64,000 nt of DNA from positions 124,001-188,000 of the forward strand of contig AHHB01000028.1 of NCBI GenBank assembly GCA_000242815.2, in the 5' to 3' direction. Below, one piece after another: positions 32,227-40,850 of the stretch (within the stretch, counting starts at the first letter, position 1; each line of letters opens with the position of its first letter). The translations under genes were made by a program, and so were the position numbers. This DNA is from Janthinobacterium lividum PAMC 25724 (GTDB lineage: Bacteria > Pseudomonadota > Gammaproteobacteria > Burkholderiales > Burkholderiaceae_D). The notes below the pieces were generated by a model that ran no database searches, was not told the origin of the DNA, and saw nothing but the letters and a program-made list of their open reading frames with translations.

Positions 32227-33255
32227 ATGCAAATCGACCATCTCCGTCAGCGCCTGCGCGCCTTGGGCGCCAAGCCCTTGCACGAACAGCGCGTGCTGCG
32301 CGACTGGATACAGGCGCAGCCGCACGACCAGGGCCGGCGCCGCGCCGAGGATTTCCTGCCGCTGCCCGTGCGCGAGGCCTTGCCTGCGCTGGACCTCGAA
32401 TTGCAGGGCATGCTGAAACTGCTCAGCACTCATCCGGGCGCGGACGGTTCGGCGCGCCTGCTGGTGGGGCTGCACGATGGCCAGACGGTGGAAAGCGTGC
32501 TGCTGCCACGCGACGGCCTGTGCGTGTCGAGCCAGGTGGGCTGCGCCGTCGGCTGCCAGTTCTGCATGACGGGTCGCGACGGCTTGATCCGGCAAGTCAC
32601 CAGCGGCGAGATCGTCGCGCAGGTGGTATTGGCGCGTACCCTGCGCCGCGTGAAAAAAGTCGTCTTCATGGGCATGGGCGAACCGGCGCATAATTTGAAC
32701 AATGTGATGGAAGCGATTGAATTGCTGGGCACCGAAGGCAATATCGGCCACAAGAATCTGGTGTTTTCCACGGTGGGCGACCCGCGCGCGTTCGAGCGCC
32801 TGCCGCAAGGGCGCGTCAAGCCGGCGCTGGCCCTGTCGCTGCACACCACCAAGCCGGAACTGCGCGAGCAGCTGCTGCCGCGCGCGCCCAAATTATCTCC
32901 GCGCGAATTGGTGGCGTTTGGTGACGCGTATGCGCGTCTGACGGGCTACCCGGTGCAGTATCAATGGACCTTGATGGAAGGCGTGAACGATGGCGAGGAC
33001 GAGATGGACGGCATCGTGGCGCTGTTGCAGGGCAAGTATGCCGTGCTCAATATGATCCCGTATAACACCATCGACGACTTGCCGTTCAAGCGTCCGAGCT
33101 GGGAAAAGGCGCACGCCATTGCCGCTGCCCTGCACGCGCGCGGCGTGCTGACCAAATTGCGCGATTCGGCCGGCCAGGACGTCGAGGGCGGCTGCGGACA
33201 GTTGCGCGCCCGCGCCGCGAAGGGGAAGAAAGTGATCGAGATACACGCAGCGTAA
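32227..33255 (+). CDS. RlmN/Cfr-family radical SAM RNA methyltransferase
   Basis: The 342-residue product has the radical SAM cluster motif C106-AVG-C110-QF-C113 and the late Cys in GGCGQLRA (C323), the second catalytic Cys of RlmN/Cfr. Family members methylate C2 or C8 of A2503 in 23S rRNA. Conserved parts include VFMGMGEPAHNLNNVMEAI, STVGDPRAFE and ALSLHTTKP. The N-terminal part is shorter than in E. coli RlmN. It may be a second paralog rather than the housekeeping rlmN, because the usual rlmN neighbours are absent. Specificity cannot be read from sequence. Confidence 0.75.
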   Translation: MQIDHLRQRLRALGAKPLHEQRVLRDWIQAQPHDQGRRRAEDFLPLPVREALPALDLELQGMLKLLSTHPGADGSARLLVGLHDGQTVESVLLPRDGLCVSSQVGCAVGCQFCMTGRDGLIRQVTSGEIVAQVVLARTLRRVKKVVFMGMGEPAHNLNNVMEAIELLGTEGNIGHKNLVFSTVGDPRAFERLPQGRVKPALALSLHTTKPELREQLLPRAPKLSPRELVAFGDAYARLTGYPVQYQWTLMEGVNDGEDEMDGIVALLQGKYAVLNMIPYNTIDDLPFKRPSWEKAHAIAAALHARGVLTKLRDSAGQDVEGGCGQLRARAAKGKKVIEIHAA

Positions 33256-33271
33256 AACCGGGGTCAGCGGC

Positions 33272-33355
33272 GTAGGTCGGATTAGCGGGAACCGCGTAAT
33301 CCGGCATTGCGAGGCCAACAATGGTGTCGGATGACGCTCCGCTAATCCGACCTAC
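33272..33355. repeat. REP-like palindromic intergenic element
   Basis: GTAGGTCGGATTAGCGG (33272-33288) and its exact reverse complement (33339-33355) frame 50 bases, which contain a second imperfect inverted pair (GCGTAATCCGGCA / GTGTCGGATGACGC). The 84-bp unit could fold into a long hairpin and sits between convergent genes, so it may also terminate transcription. The form is that of REP/MITE-type repeats of Oxalobacteraceae. Confidence 0.7.
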
Positions 33356-33360
33356 TCGGC

Positions 33361-33765
33361 TCACACTGCGCCCAGCAAATCGTTTTCATTCAAGATCGCA
33401 AACGCGATTTGCGGATGCGCGGCCAGGCAGCGGCGCACCGCTGCCGGAATGGCGGCGCGCGTCTTGCGGCACAGGCCGGGCCGCTCCAGCAGGCGGATCT
33501 GGAAGCCGCGCACGGTGCGCACTTCGCCGCTGCCCGGCGTGATTTGTAATTCCACGCCCAAGTTGCTCTTCAACAGCAACTGCAGCTTTTGCAGCTGCGC
33601 ATGGGTGGCGATGCCCTCGATGTGCGCCAGCAGGCGTTTTTCTTCCGTCAGGTTCAGGCGCAGGATGGCAAGGTCTGCCTGCGCATCGTCGAGCAGGCGC
33701 TGGCGTTCGCAGTCGCACAGCTGCGGCGGACACTCTTTGCGGACTTCAAAATCGACGCTACGCAT
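33361..33765 (-). CDS. Hypothetical protein with helical N-terminus (134 aa)
   Basis: The chosen ATG (33765) begins MRSVDFEVRKECPPQLC; longer in-frame starts exist up to 33849. A predicted helical segment runs through ERQRLLDDAQADLAILRLNLTEEKRLLAHIEG. The C-terminal half has an LLKSNLGVELQITPGSGEVRTVRGFQIRLLE segment that may be alpha/beta. No family is recognised and there is no signal peptide. It is transcribed leftward and converges on the radical SAM gene with the REP element between. Confidence 0.55.
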   Translation of the reverse strand: MRSVDFEVRKECPPQLCDCERQRLLDDAQADLAILRLNLTEEKRLLAHIEGIATHAQLQKLQLLLKSNLGVELQITPGSGEVRTVRGFQIRLLERPGLCRKTRAAIPAAVRRCLAAHPQIAFAILNENDLLGAV

Positions 33766-33849
33766 GCGGGTGTTCCAGTGACATTCCAGTGATATTCCAT
33801 AGGCGATGGCGGATGAATCAAGTATCGTCCGCCATTTGGCGCGTGTCAA

Positions 33850-34077
33850 TCAGCGCGGGCTGACGATCAGGCGCCAGCGGATAGCACCTTGCTCGCTGCT
33901 GTGCTGGTGATGGTTTTGCGGCGGCATGACGTGGCCTTGCGTCGACACGATTTCATGCGCGCAGCCATCGCAGCGGTAAATGCCTGAATACGGTACGGCA
34001 TCGCCTGGCGAGGTCAGTTCATCGAAGCGCGGGTGCATCGAGCGGGCCACGTAGCTGGGGTTTTTGTAGTCGGCCAT
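33850..34077 (-). CDS. Small putative zinc-binding protein (75 aa)
   Basis: ATG at 34077 begins MADYKNPSYVARSM. The centre, YRCDGCAHEIVSTQGHVMPPQNHHQH, has two Cys two residues apart and a His cluster, as in small zinc-ribbon proteins. It ends WRLIVSPR. A YjzC-like relation is possible but not shown. It lies 84 bases upstream of the 134-residue gene on the same strand. The 173 bases to the next gene hold nothing I recognise apart from a short open frame. Confidence 0.6.
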   Translation of the reverse strand: MADYKNPSYVARSMHPRFDELTSPGDAVPYSGIYRCDGCAHEIVSTQGHVMPPQNHHQHSSEQGAIRWRLIVSPR

Positions 34078-34250
34078 GGTATCGCCTGGAAGTGGGTAAT
34101 GGTCCATTCTGGCACACAATCGCGCGCGGCCTTGAGCGCGCGTCTTGGCGTGCTTGCCAGTCCGCGTCCCGTTTTCCTGGCCGGCAGCATCGATGCTGGC
34201 GCTGTGACGAAGGCGCTGCGCAACGTGGATGCGGCGCTGTACGCGCAAGC

Positions 34251-35159
34251 TTAAGCGACCGTTGTCAAAGCGTTCATCTCGCGCACGAACGCTTGCGTAA
34301 ATGCAGCAACCATGCCGCTGGCCGCGCGCGGCGAGATCAGGCCCACGGCGCAATGCGATTGCTCATCGGGCAGTGCAATGAATCGCACGCCCGGCGGCGC
34401 CAGCAAACGCATGCTGTCGGGGACGATGGCGATGCCCATATCGGCCTCGATCAGGTTTAGCTGCGAGGTCTTGCGCGACAGGGCGCGCGCCGCCTTTGGA
34501 AAGAACCCCTGCGCCAGGCACAGGCTCGCCACCAGGTAGCTGAGGCCGCCGCGGTCCTTGTGCGGGATCGAGACGAACGCTTCGTCGCGCAGGGCGGCAA
34601 TGGTCGTGCGCTCCAGTGTGGCCAGTTTTGAGGCCGCTGACACGGCCACCACCAGCTTTTCCGCATACAGTTCGTGCACGACGATATTTGCATGCTTGCG
34701 TAGGGTCGGCAGGCGCACCAGGCCCAGGTCGGCGCGGCCTTCCTCGATATCGGCTGCCTGGTTTTCCGACGAGCCCTTTGAGATATCCAGTGTAAGGCCT
34801 GGAAACTGCGCCAGCAGCCGGTTCAGCACCGCGCCTATGGCCGGCGTGAGGGTGACGGAGCTCGAATGGAGCAGGCGGATGATGCCTTGCGCGCCTTGCC
34901 CTACATGGCGGGTCTGGCGCACGGTTTCGTCGATCTCGTCGAGAATGCGTCTGGCACGATCATAAAACACCTGTCCTGCCGGTGTGAGTTCGATATGGCG
35001 CGCGTCGCGCGTCAGCAGCAGCGCCTGCACCTCGTTTTCCAGTTCCTTGATTTGCCGGCTCAGGGCCGACTGCGCGATGTACAGCTTTTCCGCTGCGCGC
35101 GAGTAGCTGCCCGCATCGACGACTTCGACAAAATAGCGGAACTGTTTAAGGGAAATCAA
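34251..35159 (-). CDS. LysR-family transcriptional regulator
   Basis: The 302-residue protein has the LysR winged helix-turn-helix at the N-terminus (MISLKQFRYFVEVVDAGSYSRAAEKLYIAQSALSRQIKELE) and a periplasmic-binding-type effector domain (ADLGLVRLPTL...VVHELYAEKLVVAVS). The target is unknown. A divergent promoter region of about 100 bases separates it from the 32-residue small ORF at 35263. LysR proteins often control a divergent gene, here possibly that small ORF. Confidence 0.9.
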   Translation of the reverse strand: MISLKQFRYFVEVVDAGSYSRAAEKLYIAQSALSRQIKELENEVQALLLTRDARHIELTPAGQVFYDRARRILDEIDETVRQTRHVGQGAQGIIRLLHSSSVTLTPAIGAVLNRLLAQFPGLTLDISKGSSENQAADIEEGRADLGLVRLPTLRKHANIVVHELYAEKLVVAVSAASKLATLERTTIAALRDEAFVSIPHKDRGGLSYLVASLCLAQGFFPKAARALSRKTSQLNLIEADMGIAIVPDSMRLLAPPGVRFIALPDEQSHCAVGLISPRAASGMVAAFTQAFVREMNALTTVA

Positions 35160-35262
35160 TCGTATGCCTTTTCGAGATCGGTGACTGCCGGATTTGATAT
35201 TCGCTTTGCGCCGGCGTTCAGGCTACAGTGGATTGCTCTGCTGTCATTGCGAAGGAAAGATC

Positions 35263-35361
35263 ATGCTGGAATTGCTCGGGGTGCTGGGATTACTCGTCAG
35301 TATTATCGCAAAACTGATTTTCGTCCAGATCGGCGCGGCGGGAAGTGACAAGGAAGATTAA
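35263..35361 (+). CDS. Small membrane protein (32 aa), divergent from the LysR gene
   Basis: ATG at 35263 has a strong GAAGGAAAGATC ribosome-binding site. The product (MLELLGVLGLLVSIIAKLIF...) is one hydrophobic helix plus a short charged tail (AAGSDKED). It is divergent from the LysR regulator and ends in TAA that overlaps the last 4 bases of the convergent phosphopantetheinyl transferase gene. There is no known family. The ribosome-binding site and helix support a real small protein. Confidence 0.55.
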   Translation: MLELLGVLGLLVSIIAKLIFVQIGAAGSDKED

Positions 35362-35885
35362 CAGGCCAGGCTTGCCACGTAGGGGGCTGGCACGGGTAAA
35401 GCCTGCAAACGGCACGCGGGCGTGGCTCCTTGCCACTCGGCCAGCTCTTGGCCGGAGTATTTGAGCGCCGCTTCGCGCGCCGTCCAAGCCCGTGCCAGCG
35501 CTGCCGGGCGCAGGGTGGCGGGGCAGGCGGCCAGTTCCTGCGCCACCTGCGGTCCCAGGTAATCGCGCGCCAGATTCGCCCAGTCGGCAATGTCCTGCAC
35601 GCGCATCACGTCGATACCGACAGGGCCATGCAGATGGACGGCGGCCAGCGACAGTCCCTCGTCATGGCTGAACGACAGGCCCGCCGTGCGTCCTGCCAGC
35701 AGCAAACGGGAAGGGGCTCCTGGCGTTGACTCCACCGAGATCGCCTCGATGTCCATCTTTTGCCACCGCGCCGCCGCTGCGCGCACGGCGGCGCGGATGC
35801 GCTGGCGCGCTTCGGCGCGCGGCATGACGGCGGCGATGCCGATCACCAGCACGCCGTCGCCCGGCCAGAGCAGCGTTGAATCCAT
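35358..35885 (-). CDS. 4'-phosphopantetheinyl transferase (Sfp-type)
   Basis: The 175-residue product has the family motifs GIDVM and WTAREAALKYSG (magnesium and CoA binding). It transfers the phosphopantetheine arm of CoA to a carrier protein Ser. Its ATG (35885) overlaps the TGA of the large synthetase gene by one base, so the two form an operon, and it probably activates the LGGHS carrier domain of that synthetase. At 175 residues it is shorter than Sfp (about 224), similar to other compact, single-domain members. Confidence 0.88.
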   Translation of the reverse strand: MDSTLLWPGDGVLVIGIAAVMPRAEARQRIRAAVRAAAARWQKMDIEAISVESTPGAPSRLLLAGRTAGLSFSHDEGLSLAAVHLHGPVGIDVMRVQDIADWANLARDYLGPQVAQELAACPATLRPAALARAWTAREAALKYSGQELAEWQGATPACRLQALPVPAPYVASLAC

Positions 35886-38800
35886 CAGCTGCGCAGGGGT
35901 GCGGCCGGGCAACCGGCCCAGTTGCTGCCAGCGGGGATGTGTTCGCCCTTCATCACCAGGGTCAAGGGACCCAGGCGCGCATTGTCGCCCACTTTGGCGC
36001 TGTACAGCACGGAGCTGCGCGGGCCCATGTAGACGCGCTCGCCGATTTCCACGTGGTCGATCTTCATCACGCGGTCTTCAAACAAATGCGTTTGTGGGCA
36101 GGTGAGGGCGTTCAATTCGCTGTAGTGGCCGATGTGCACGCAGTCGAATTCCGTGATGTCGGTCGTGTCCATGTAGACGCCACGGCCGATCTTGCAGCCG
36201 AACAGGCGGAAAGCCAGCGGCAGCCATGGCGTGCCGCGCAGGTAGCGCATGAAGTTGGGCACGGCGATGCCTTCATACAGGTTGGTCACGCCTTCTGAAA
36301 TCCACACGAAGGGCGTCCACATGGGCGCCGCGTGCTTGCGGTAGCGTCCCAGCAGTAGCCATTTGAACAGCACCACGACCAGGAAATTGCCGATGCCATA
36401 GGCCAGGCCGGCGATGGTCAGGTCGCCCACCACTTCGCCCCAGCGTCCGGCGCCCGCAATCGGCATCACGTCCAGTACCAGGGTATAGCCGACGGCGATC
36501 ACCACCGCGTGCGGCGCGACGATACGGAACGCTTCGATCAGGCTGCGGCCCAGGCGGCGCAGCATGGACGGCTTGAAGGTCAGGTGTTCCGCATAGCCGG
36601 CGACCTGTTCGCGCGCGGGCAGGTGCATCGGAGGAGAACCGAGCCAGGTATCGCCGCTATGCATCTGCGCATTGCGCGGCGCATGCGTGTGCACGCCGAT
36701 CAGCACGTGCTCGGGCAAGGTGGTGCCGTCCGGGATATAACTGCCGTTGCCAACAAAGCTGCGGTGCGAGATGACGGTGGGGCGCATGGTCATCCAGCCG
36801 CCATCGATCTGCTCGTCGCCCAGCATGACGGCGTCGGCGATGAAGGTATCGTCGCCCAGGGTCAGCATGTCGGGCACCACGCCCAGCGCCGTGGAAATCT
36901 CGGCGCCCTTGCCCACCTTGGCGCCCAGCAGGCGGTACCAGTACGGGGCGTACACGGTGGCGTAGATGCCGTGCAGCACATTCAGACTCGACTCCTGGAT
37001 ATGGCTGACCAGCCACTTGGCACAATAGATATTGCTGTGCACGGGCGAGCTGCCCGGCTTCAAACGGGGCAGCGCGCCCCAGCGGATGGCGGCCGACAGC
37101 AAGGCCGTCAGCACGATCAGCACGGCGCTGGCGGGGAAGGCCAGCAGGAAGTAGCGCGCCAGTTGGGTCGTCACGTCGCGTCCCTGCAACCACGGCATCA
37201 TTTCGCGTTCGTCGAACCAGTCGATCAGCACGAAGCTGGGGAAGACAGGCATGAAGAACAGCACGGCGATCAAGACCATGCCAAAGCAGAAGAACAGGGT
37301 TTCGCCCGTCAGGCGCAGGCGCGAGACGGCGGGGCGCGGCGGCTGGCTGGCAGGATCGTAGGGCCCGATGTCGCGCGCGGGCGAACCCGTATAGATACGG
37401 CCGTCGGGCACGCAGGCGCCATCGGCCAGCGCTGATTGACCCTCCAGGTGGCCGAAGGCGCCCACCGTGGTATTGCCTTCCAAAATCGCATAGGAACTGA
37501 TGCAGGCGTCGTCGCCGATGCGGATGCGGCCCAGCAGCAAGCGGCCCCGTTCGACGCGGGCGTTTTCAAAGTTGACGGCATTGCCCACGCTGACGTTGTC
37601 GCCGATATCGAGCAAGTCGGGCGCGCGCAGGGTCATCGAGCCGATGACCACTTCCTTGCCCACTTTCGCGCCCAGCGCGCGCAGCCACCAGCTGTTCAGC
37701 GACGAACCGCTGAGTAGATACGCGGGCGCCGATTCGACCAGGCGGTCGGCCAGCCACCAGCGGTAATACGTGACGCCCCATAGCGCATAGCTGCCCGGTT
37801 TCAGACGCCCGGCGATCAGCCACTTGCCGGCAATCGCAATGACAAATTCGGCCAAAGTCGCCAGCAGGAATACGCCGATGGAGGCGGCGATGGCGCGCGG
37901 CACGGTGTCTCCCGTGTCACCGGTGAAGAAGTGATAAGTGAAAAACGGTGCCATCCACTGCGCCATGCGCAAGGTGACCAGGCCCGGCACGGCTGCCGCC
38001 TGCGCCGCGCCGCAGATCCAGCGCTTCCATGTCGACGGCGGCGTCCAGTCCGCTTCCGGCGTGGCCAATGCGGGCACCTCATTGAGCGCGGCGGCGATCT
38101 TGCCGATTTGCCGGTTCTGGTAAATGTCGCGCACCGTCATGTGGGCGTAGGCCGGATCGGCGCGCAGGGCGGACGCCAGGCGGGCGGCCAGGAAGGAATG
38201 GCCACCGAGGTCGCTGAAGAAGTCCAGCTGGCGCAAAATTGCCTGGCCCGGGAAGAGCTTGGCCAGGGCCGCAAACAGGGCCACTTCGGCCGGTGTTTCC
38301 GGCGCGTCCGATGCACTCACTTCAGCTGTCGGCGGTGCGGACAATGGCATAGTTTTCAAGGCTTTGCGGTCGATTTTGCCGGAAGTGAGGCGCGGCATCA
38401 GCGCCAGCAGCTCGAAGCGGCCCGGCACCATATATGGCGGCAAATGCAGGTTCAAGGCCGCGCGCAGGGTTTTCGCCGCCAGCGCGTCGTCGGGGGCATC
38501 GTCGCTGCCGACGATGTAGGCCACCAGCTGGTCGATGCCATCATCCTTGCGCAGCAACACGGCCACCGTGCCCACGCCCGCCTGCTGCGCCAGCACGGCT
38601 TCGATTTCGCCCAGCTCCACGCGAAAGCCGCGTATTTTGACCTGGTCGTCGGCGCGGCCCAGGCACAGCACCTGGCCATCGGCATCGATGCGCGCCAGGT
38701 CGCCCGTGCGGTACAGGCGCGCGTCATCTGCGTTGGTCGCCCATGGATTGGGCAGAAATTTTTCCACTGTCAGGTCGGGCCGGCCCAGGTAACCCTCGGC

Positions 38801-39940
38801 CAGGCCGGGGCCGATGATGCACAGCTCTCCCGTTTCGCCGCGCGCCAGCAGGGCCAAGCGACGGTTTTCACCGGGCTCGGCCACCTGCAGCACCAGCAAG
38901 CCATAGTTGGGCAGCGGCGTGCCGATGGTGACGGGTTCGCCGGGGCGCAGGCGCGCCAGGCTGCACGATACGGTTGCCTCGGTGGGGCCGTAGGTATTGA
39001 ACATGGCGCGGCCCGGGCGCGACCAGCGCTCGACCAAGGACTCGGGGCACATCTCGCCGCCCAGGTTGATCAAGCGCAAACTGGGCACGTCCTCGGCGAA
39101 CAGGGCCAGCAATGTCGGCACGGCGTGCAGCACGGTGACCTTGTTTTCGGCCAGGGCGCGCGGCAAGGCTTCCGGGTCACCCGAGATATCCTTGGGCCCC
39201 AGCCACAGGGTGGCGCCCACCAGGTAGGCGATCCAGATTTCTTCGAAGGACATGTCGAAGGCGACGGAAAAGCCCTGGTAGACGGTGTCGGCTTGCGTCA
39301 CTTCCAGCACGGCGTTTTCGCTGCGCAGGAAGTGGCAGATGCTGCGCTGATTGATCAATATGCCCTTGGGCTTGCCCGTCGAGCCGGACGTGTAGATCAC
39401 ATAGGCCGGATGTTCGGGCAGGACGCTGCCGCGCGTGGGCAGAGGTTCGCCCGGCATGATGGGCGCCAGCAGGCTTTCCGCCGTCCACACGGGACGCTGG
39501 ACGCCAGCATCAAACAGGCGTGGCGCGAACTGCGCGCAGCTGATGATGCCAACGCCATTGGCATCGTCCAGGCATACTTGCAGGCGCTCGACTGGCGTGT
39601 CTTCGTCGACGGGCAGCCAGGCGGCGCCCGCCTTGGCGATGGCCGCCTGCATCAGCAGCAAATGGGGGCCGCGCGGCAGCCACAGGCCCACGATGTCGCC
39701 GGGCTTGACGCCAGCGGTCACCAGGCGCGACGCGGCCAGGCCGGCCTGTGCATCGAGTTCGGCGTAGCTGATGCGGCGCTCGCCGGCGATCAGGGCGATC
39801 TGTGCGGGGCAGCGGCGGGCCGTCGCCTCGAGCAGGTCGGCCAGCACTTCCTCGCGCAGCAGATCCGGTCGCGGCGGGCCGTACAGAATGTCGGCGTGGG
39901 TGGAAGGGATGCCTGGCTGGACTGCGGTGAACTCGTTCAT
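35885..39940 (-). CDS. Pls/PosA-type single-module nonribosomal peptide synthetase
   Basis: The 1351-residue product has an adenylation domain (residues 1-530): YTSGSTGKPKG at 183-193, FDMSFEEIW at 228-236, NTYGPTEA at 315-322, YRTGDL at 410-415 and SGKIDRKAL at 520-528. A carrier domain follows, with the LGGHS motif at 578-582. There is no condensation or thioesterase domain of the usual kind. Instead the C-terminal 700 residues alternate membrane helices with left-handed beta-helix hexapeptide repeats, as in epsilon-poly-lysine synthetase (Pls) and PosA. Predicted product: a cationic or other poly(amino acid) made at the membrane. The monomer is not readable here. Confidence 0.85.
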   Translation of the reverse strand: MNEFTAVQPGIPSTHADILYGPPRPDLLREEVLADLLEATARRCPAQIALIAGERRISYAELDAQAGLAASRLVTAGVKPGDIVGLWLPRGPHLLLMQAAIAKAGAAWLPVDEDTPVERLQVCLDDANGVGIISCAQFAPRLFDAGVQRPVWTAESLLAPIMPGEPLPTRGSVLPEHPAYVIYTSGSTGKPKGILINQRSICHFLRSENAVLEVTQADTVYQGFSVAFDMSFEEIWIAYLVGATLWLGPKDISGDPEALPRALAENKVTVLHAVPTLLALFAEDVPSLRLINLGGEMCPESLVERWSRPGRAMFNTYGPTEATVSCSLARLRPGEPVTIGTPLPNYGLLVLQVAEPGENRRLALLARGETGELCIIGPGLAEGYLGRPDLTVEKFLPNPWATNADDARLYRTGDLARIDADGQVLCLGRADDQVKIRGFRVELGEIEAVLAQQAGVGTVAVLLRKDDGIDQLVAYIVGSDDAPDDALAAKTLRAALNLHLPPYMVPGRFELLALMPRLTSGKIDRKALKTMPLSAPPTAEVSASDAPETPAEVALFAALAKLFPGQAILRQLDFFSDLGGHSFLAARLASALRADPAYAHMTVRDIYQNRQIGKIAAALNEVPALATPEADWTPPSTWKRWICGAAQAAAVPGLVTLRMAQWMAPFFTYHFFTGDTGDTVPRAIAASIGVFLLATLAEFVIAIAGKWLIAGRLKPGSYALWGVTYYRWWLADRLVESAPAYLLSGSSLNSWWLRALGAKVGKEVVIGSMTLRAPDLLDIGDNVSVGNAVNFENARVERGRLLLGRIRIGDDACISSYAILEGNTTVGAFGHLEGQSALADGACVPDGRIYTGSPARDIGPYDPASQPPRPAVSRLRLTGETLFFCFGMVLIAVLFFMPVFPSFVLIDWFDEREMMPWLQGRDVTTQLARYFLLAFPASAVLIVLTALLSAAIRWGALPRLKPGSSPVHSNIYCAKWLVSHIQESSLNVLHGIYATVYAPYWYRLLGAKVGKGAEISTALGVVPDMLTLGDDTFIADAVMLGDEQIDGGWMTMRPTVISHRSFVGNGSYIPDGTTLPEHVLIGVHTHAPRNAQMHSGDTWLGSPPMHLPAREQVAGYAEHLTFKPSMLRRLGRSLIEAFRIVAPHAVVIAVGYTLVLDVMPIAGAGRWGEVVGDLTIAGLAYGIGNFLVVVLFKWLLLGRYRKHAAPMWTPFVWISEGVTNLYEGIAVPNFMRYLRGTPWLPLAFRLFGCKIGRGVYMDTTDITEFDCVHIGHYSELNALTCPQTHLFEDRVMKIDHVEIGERVYMGPRSSVLYSAKVGDNARLGPLTLVMKGEHIPAGSNWAGCPAAPLRS

Positions 39941-40047
39941 GGATGACGCTTATCTGTGATGCGGTGTAAAGAATCTGACGCGCTACGCGTGGTGCGCAGC
40001 ACAGTTGATACCTTACAGTACGCCAGGCATTTTGGTGTTGTGTAAAG

Positions 40048-40077
40048 CATAATTTTGCCGGACTTTGCAAAATTATG
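40048..40077. repeat. AT-rich 11-bp inverted repeat between nrdG and the synthetase gene
   Basis: CATAATTTTGC pairs exactly with GCAAAATTATG across an 8-base loop. It lies 11 bases downstream of the nrdG stop codon and about 108 bases upstream of the synthetase start. It may be a terminator without a strong T run, or a regulator site. Confidence 0.5.
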
Positions 40078-40088
40078 TGCTTATCGGC

Positions 40089-40850
40089 TCAACTGCCATG
40101 ATGACGGAATGTAAATCGCGCAAACATGGCGCCGATGTGCGCCAAAGTGCTCGCCGCCGGATAGCCGTGCAGGGGGCGGCTGGCCAGCGACGCGTCCGCA
40201 CAGCCTTCGGCGCGAAACTGCTGCAGCACGTAGTTGTCGACGCCTTTGGCGGCCAGGGTGGTGGCCAGGGCCAGCAACTGTGCATCGGGCAGCAAGTCCG
40301 GGTGGGCGGTGGTGCGGCATTCGTAAGCGACGCCGCTGGCAAGGATGGCGTCCAGGCAGGCGCGCGCCGGATCACCGCTGCCCGCTACGCCCGTCACAAG
40401 ACGATAGTGGGCAAACGGCGCCTTGATGTCGAAGCCCACCCAATCGAGCAGGGGCAGCACTTCCTGCAGGCGCTGCGGATAAATGCAGGCCGTGTGCAGG
40501 CCGATGTTGAAACCGAGCGCCTTGACGTCATGCATGGCGCGCGCCAGGCCCGGGTCCATGCACGCTTCGCCGCCGCTGAAGACGACGGCGTCGAGCAGGC
40601 CGACGCGGCGGCGCAGCCAAGCCAGCACGTCGCGCCAGGACATGGCGCCCTCGGGCGTGCGCCGCTGCAAATGGGGATTGTGGCAATAGCGGCAACGCCA
40701 GGGGCAGCCCTGCACGAAGACCACGGCCGCCAGCTTGCCCGGATAGTCGGTGGCGGAAAAGGGCGTGAGGCCCCCCACTTTCAGTTCAACTGCCATCGCG
40801 GGCGGGCTGGTCAAGCCGGGCGCTTGCTTGCGTAAAATACTGGCGCTCAT
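40089..40850 (-). CDS. nrdG: Anaerobic ribonucleotide reductase-activating enzyme
   Basis: The product (253 residues from 40850, or 235 from ATG 40796) is a radical SAM enzyme with CPWRCRYC, the Cx3Cx2C cluster motif, and FSGGEACMDPG. It uses S-adenosylmethionine to generate the glycyl radical on the class III ribonucleotide reductase. From 40850 it overlaps the preceding small gene by 65 bases, and from 40796 by 11. The conserved start VELKVGGLTPF favours 40796, but the other has a weak AGGG site. Confidence 0.92.
   Translation of the reverse strand: MSASILRKQAPGLTSPPAMAVELKVGGLTPFSATDYPGKLAAVVFVQGCPWRCRYCHNPHLQRRTPEGAMSWRDVLAWLRRRVGLLDAVVFSGGEACMDPGLARAMHDVKALGFNIGLHTACIYPQRLQEVLPLLDWVGFDIKAPFAHYRLVTGVAGSGDPARACLDAILASGVAYECRTTAHPDLLPDAQLLALATTLAAKGVDNYVLQQFRAEGCADASLASRPLHGYPAASTLAHIGAMFARFTFRHHGS

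Noticed and set aside
34033-34254. 73-codon plus-strand ORF with a C-terminal-like end (KALRNVDAALYAQA)
   Set aside because: No start signal, overlaps the start of a better-supported minus-strand gene. Could be a gene remnant but cannot be shown.
36509-39946. Long plus-strand ORFs opposite the synthetase gene (e.g. 671 codons from 37931)
   Set aside because: Shadow frames of a very GC-rich gene on the other strand; no ribosome-binding sites and low-complexity composition.
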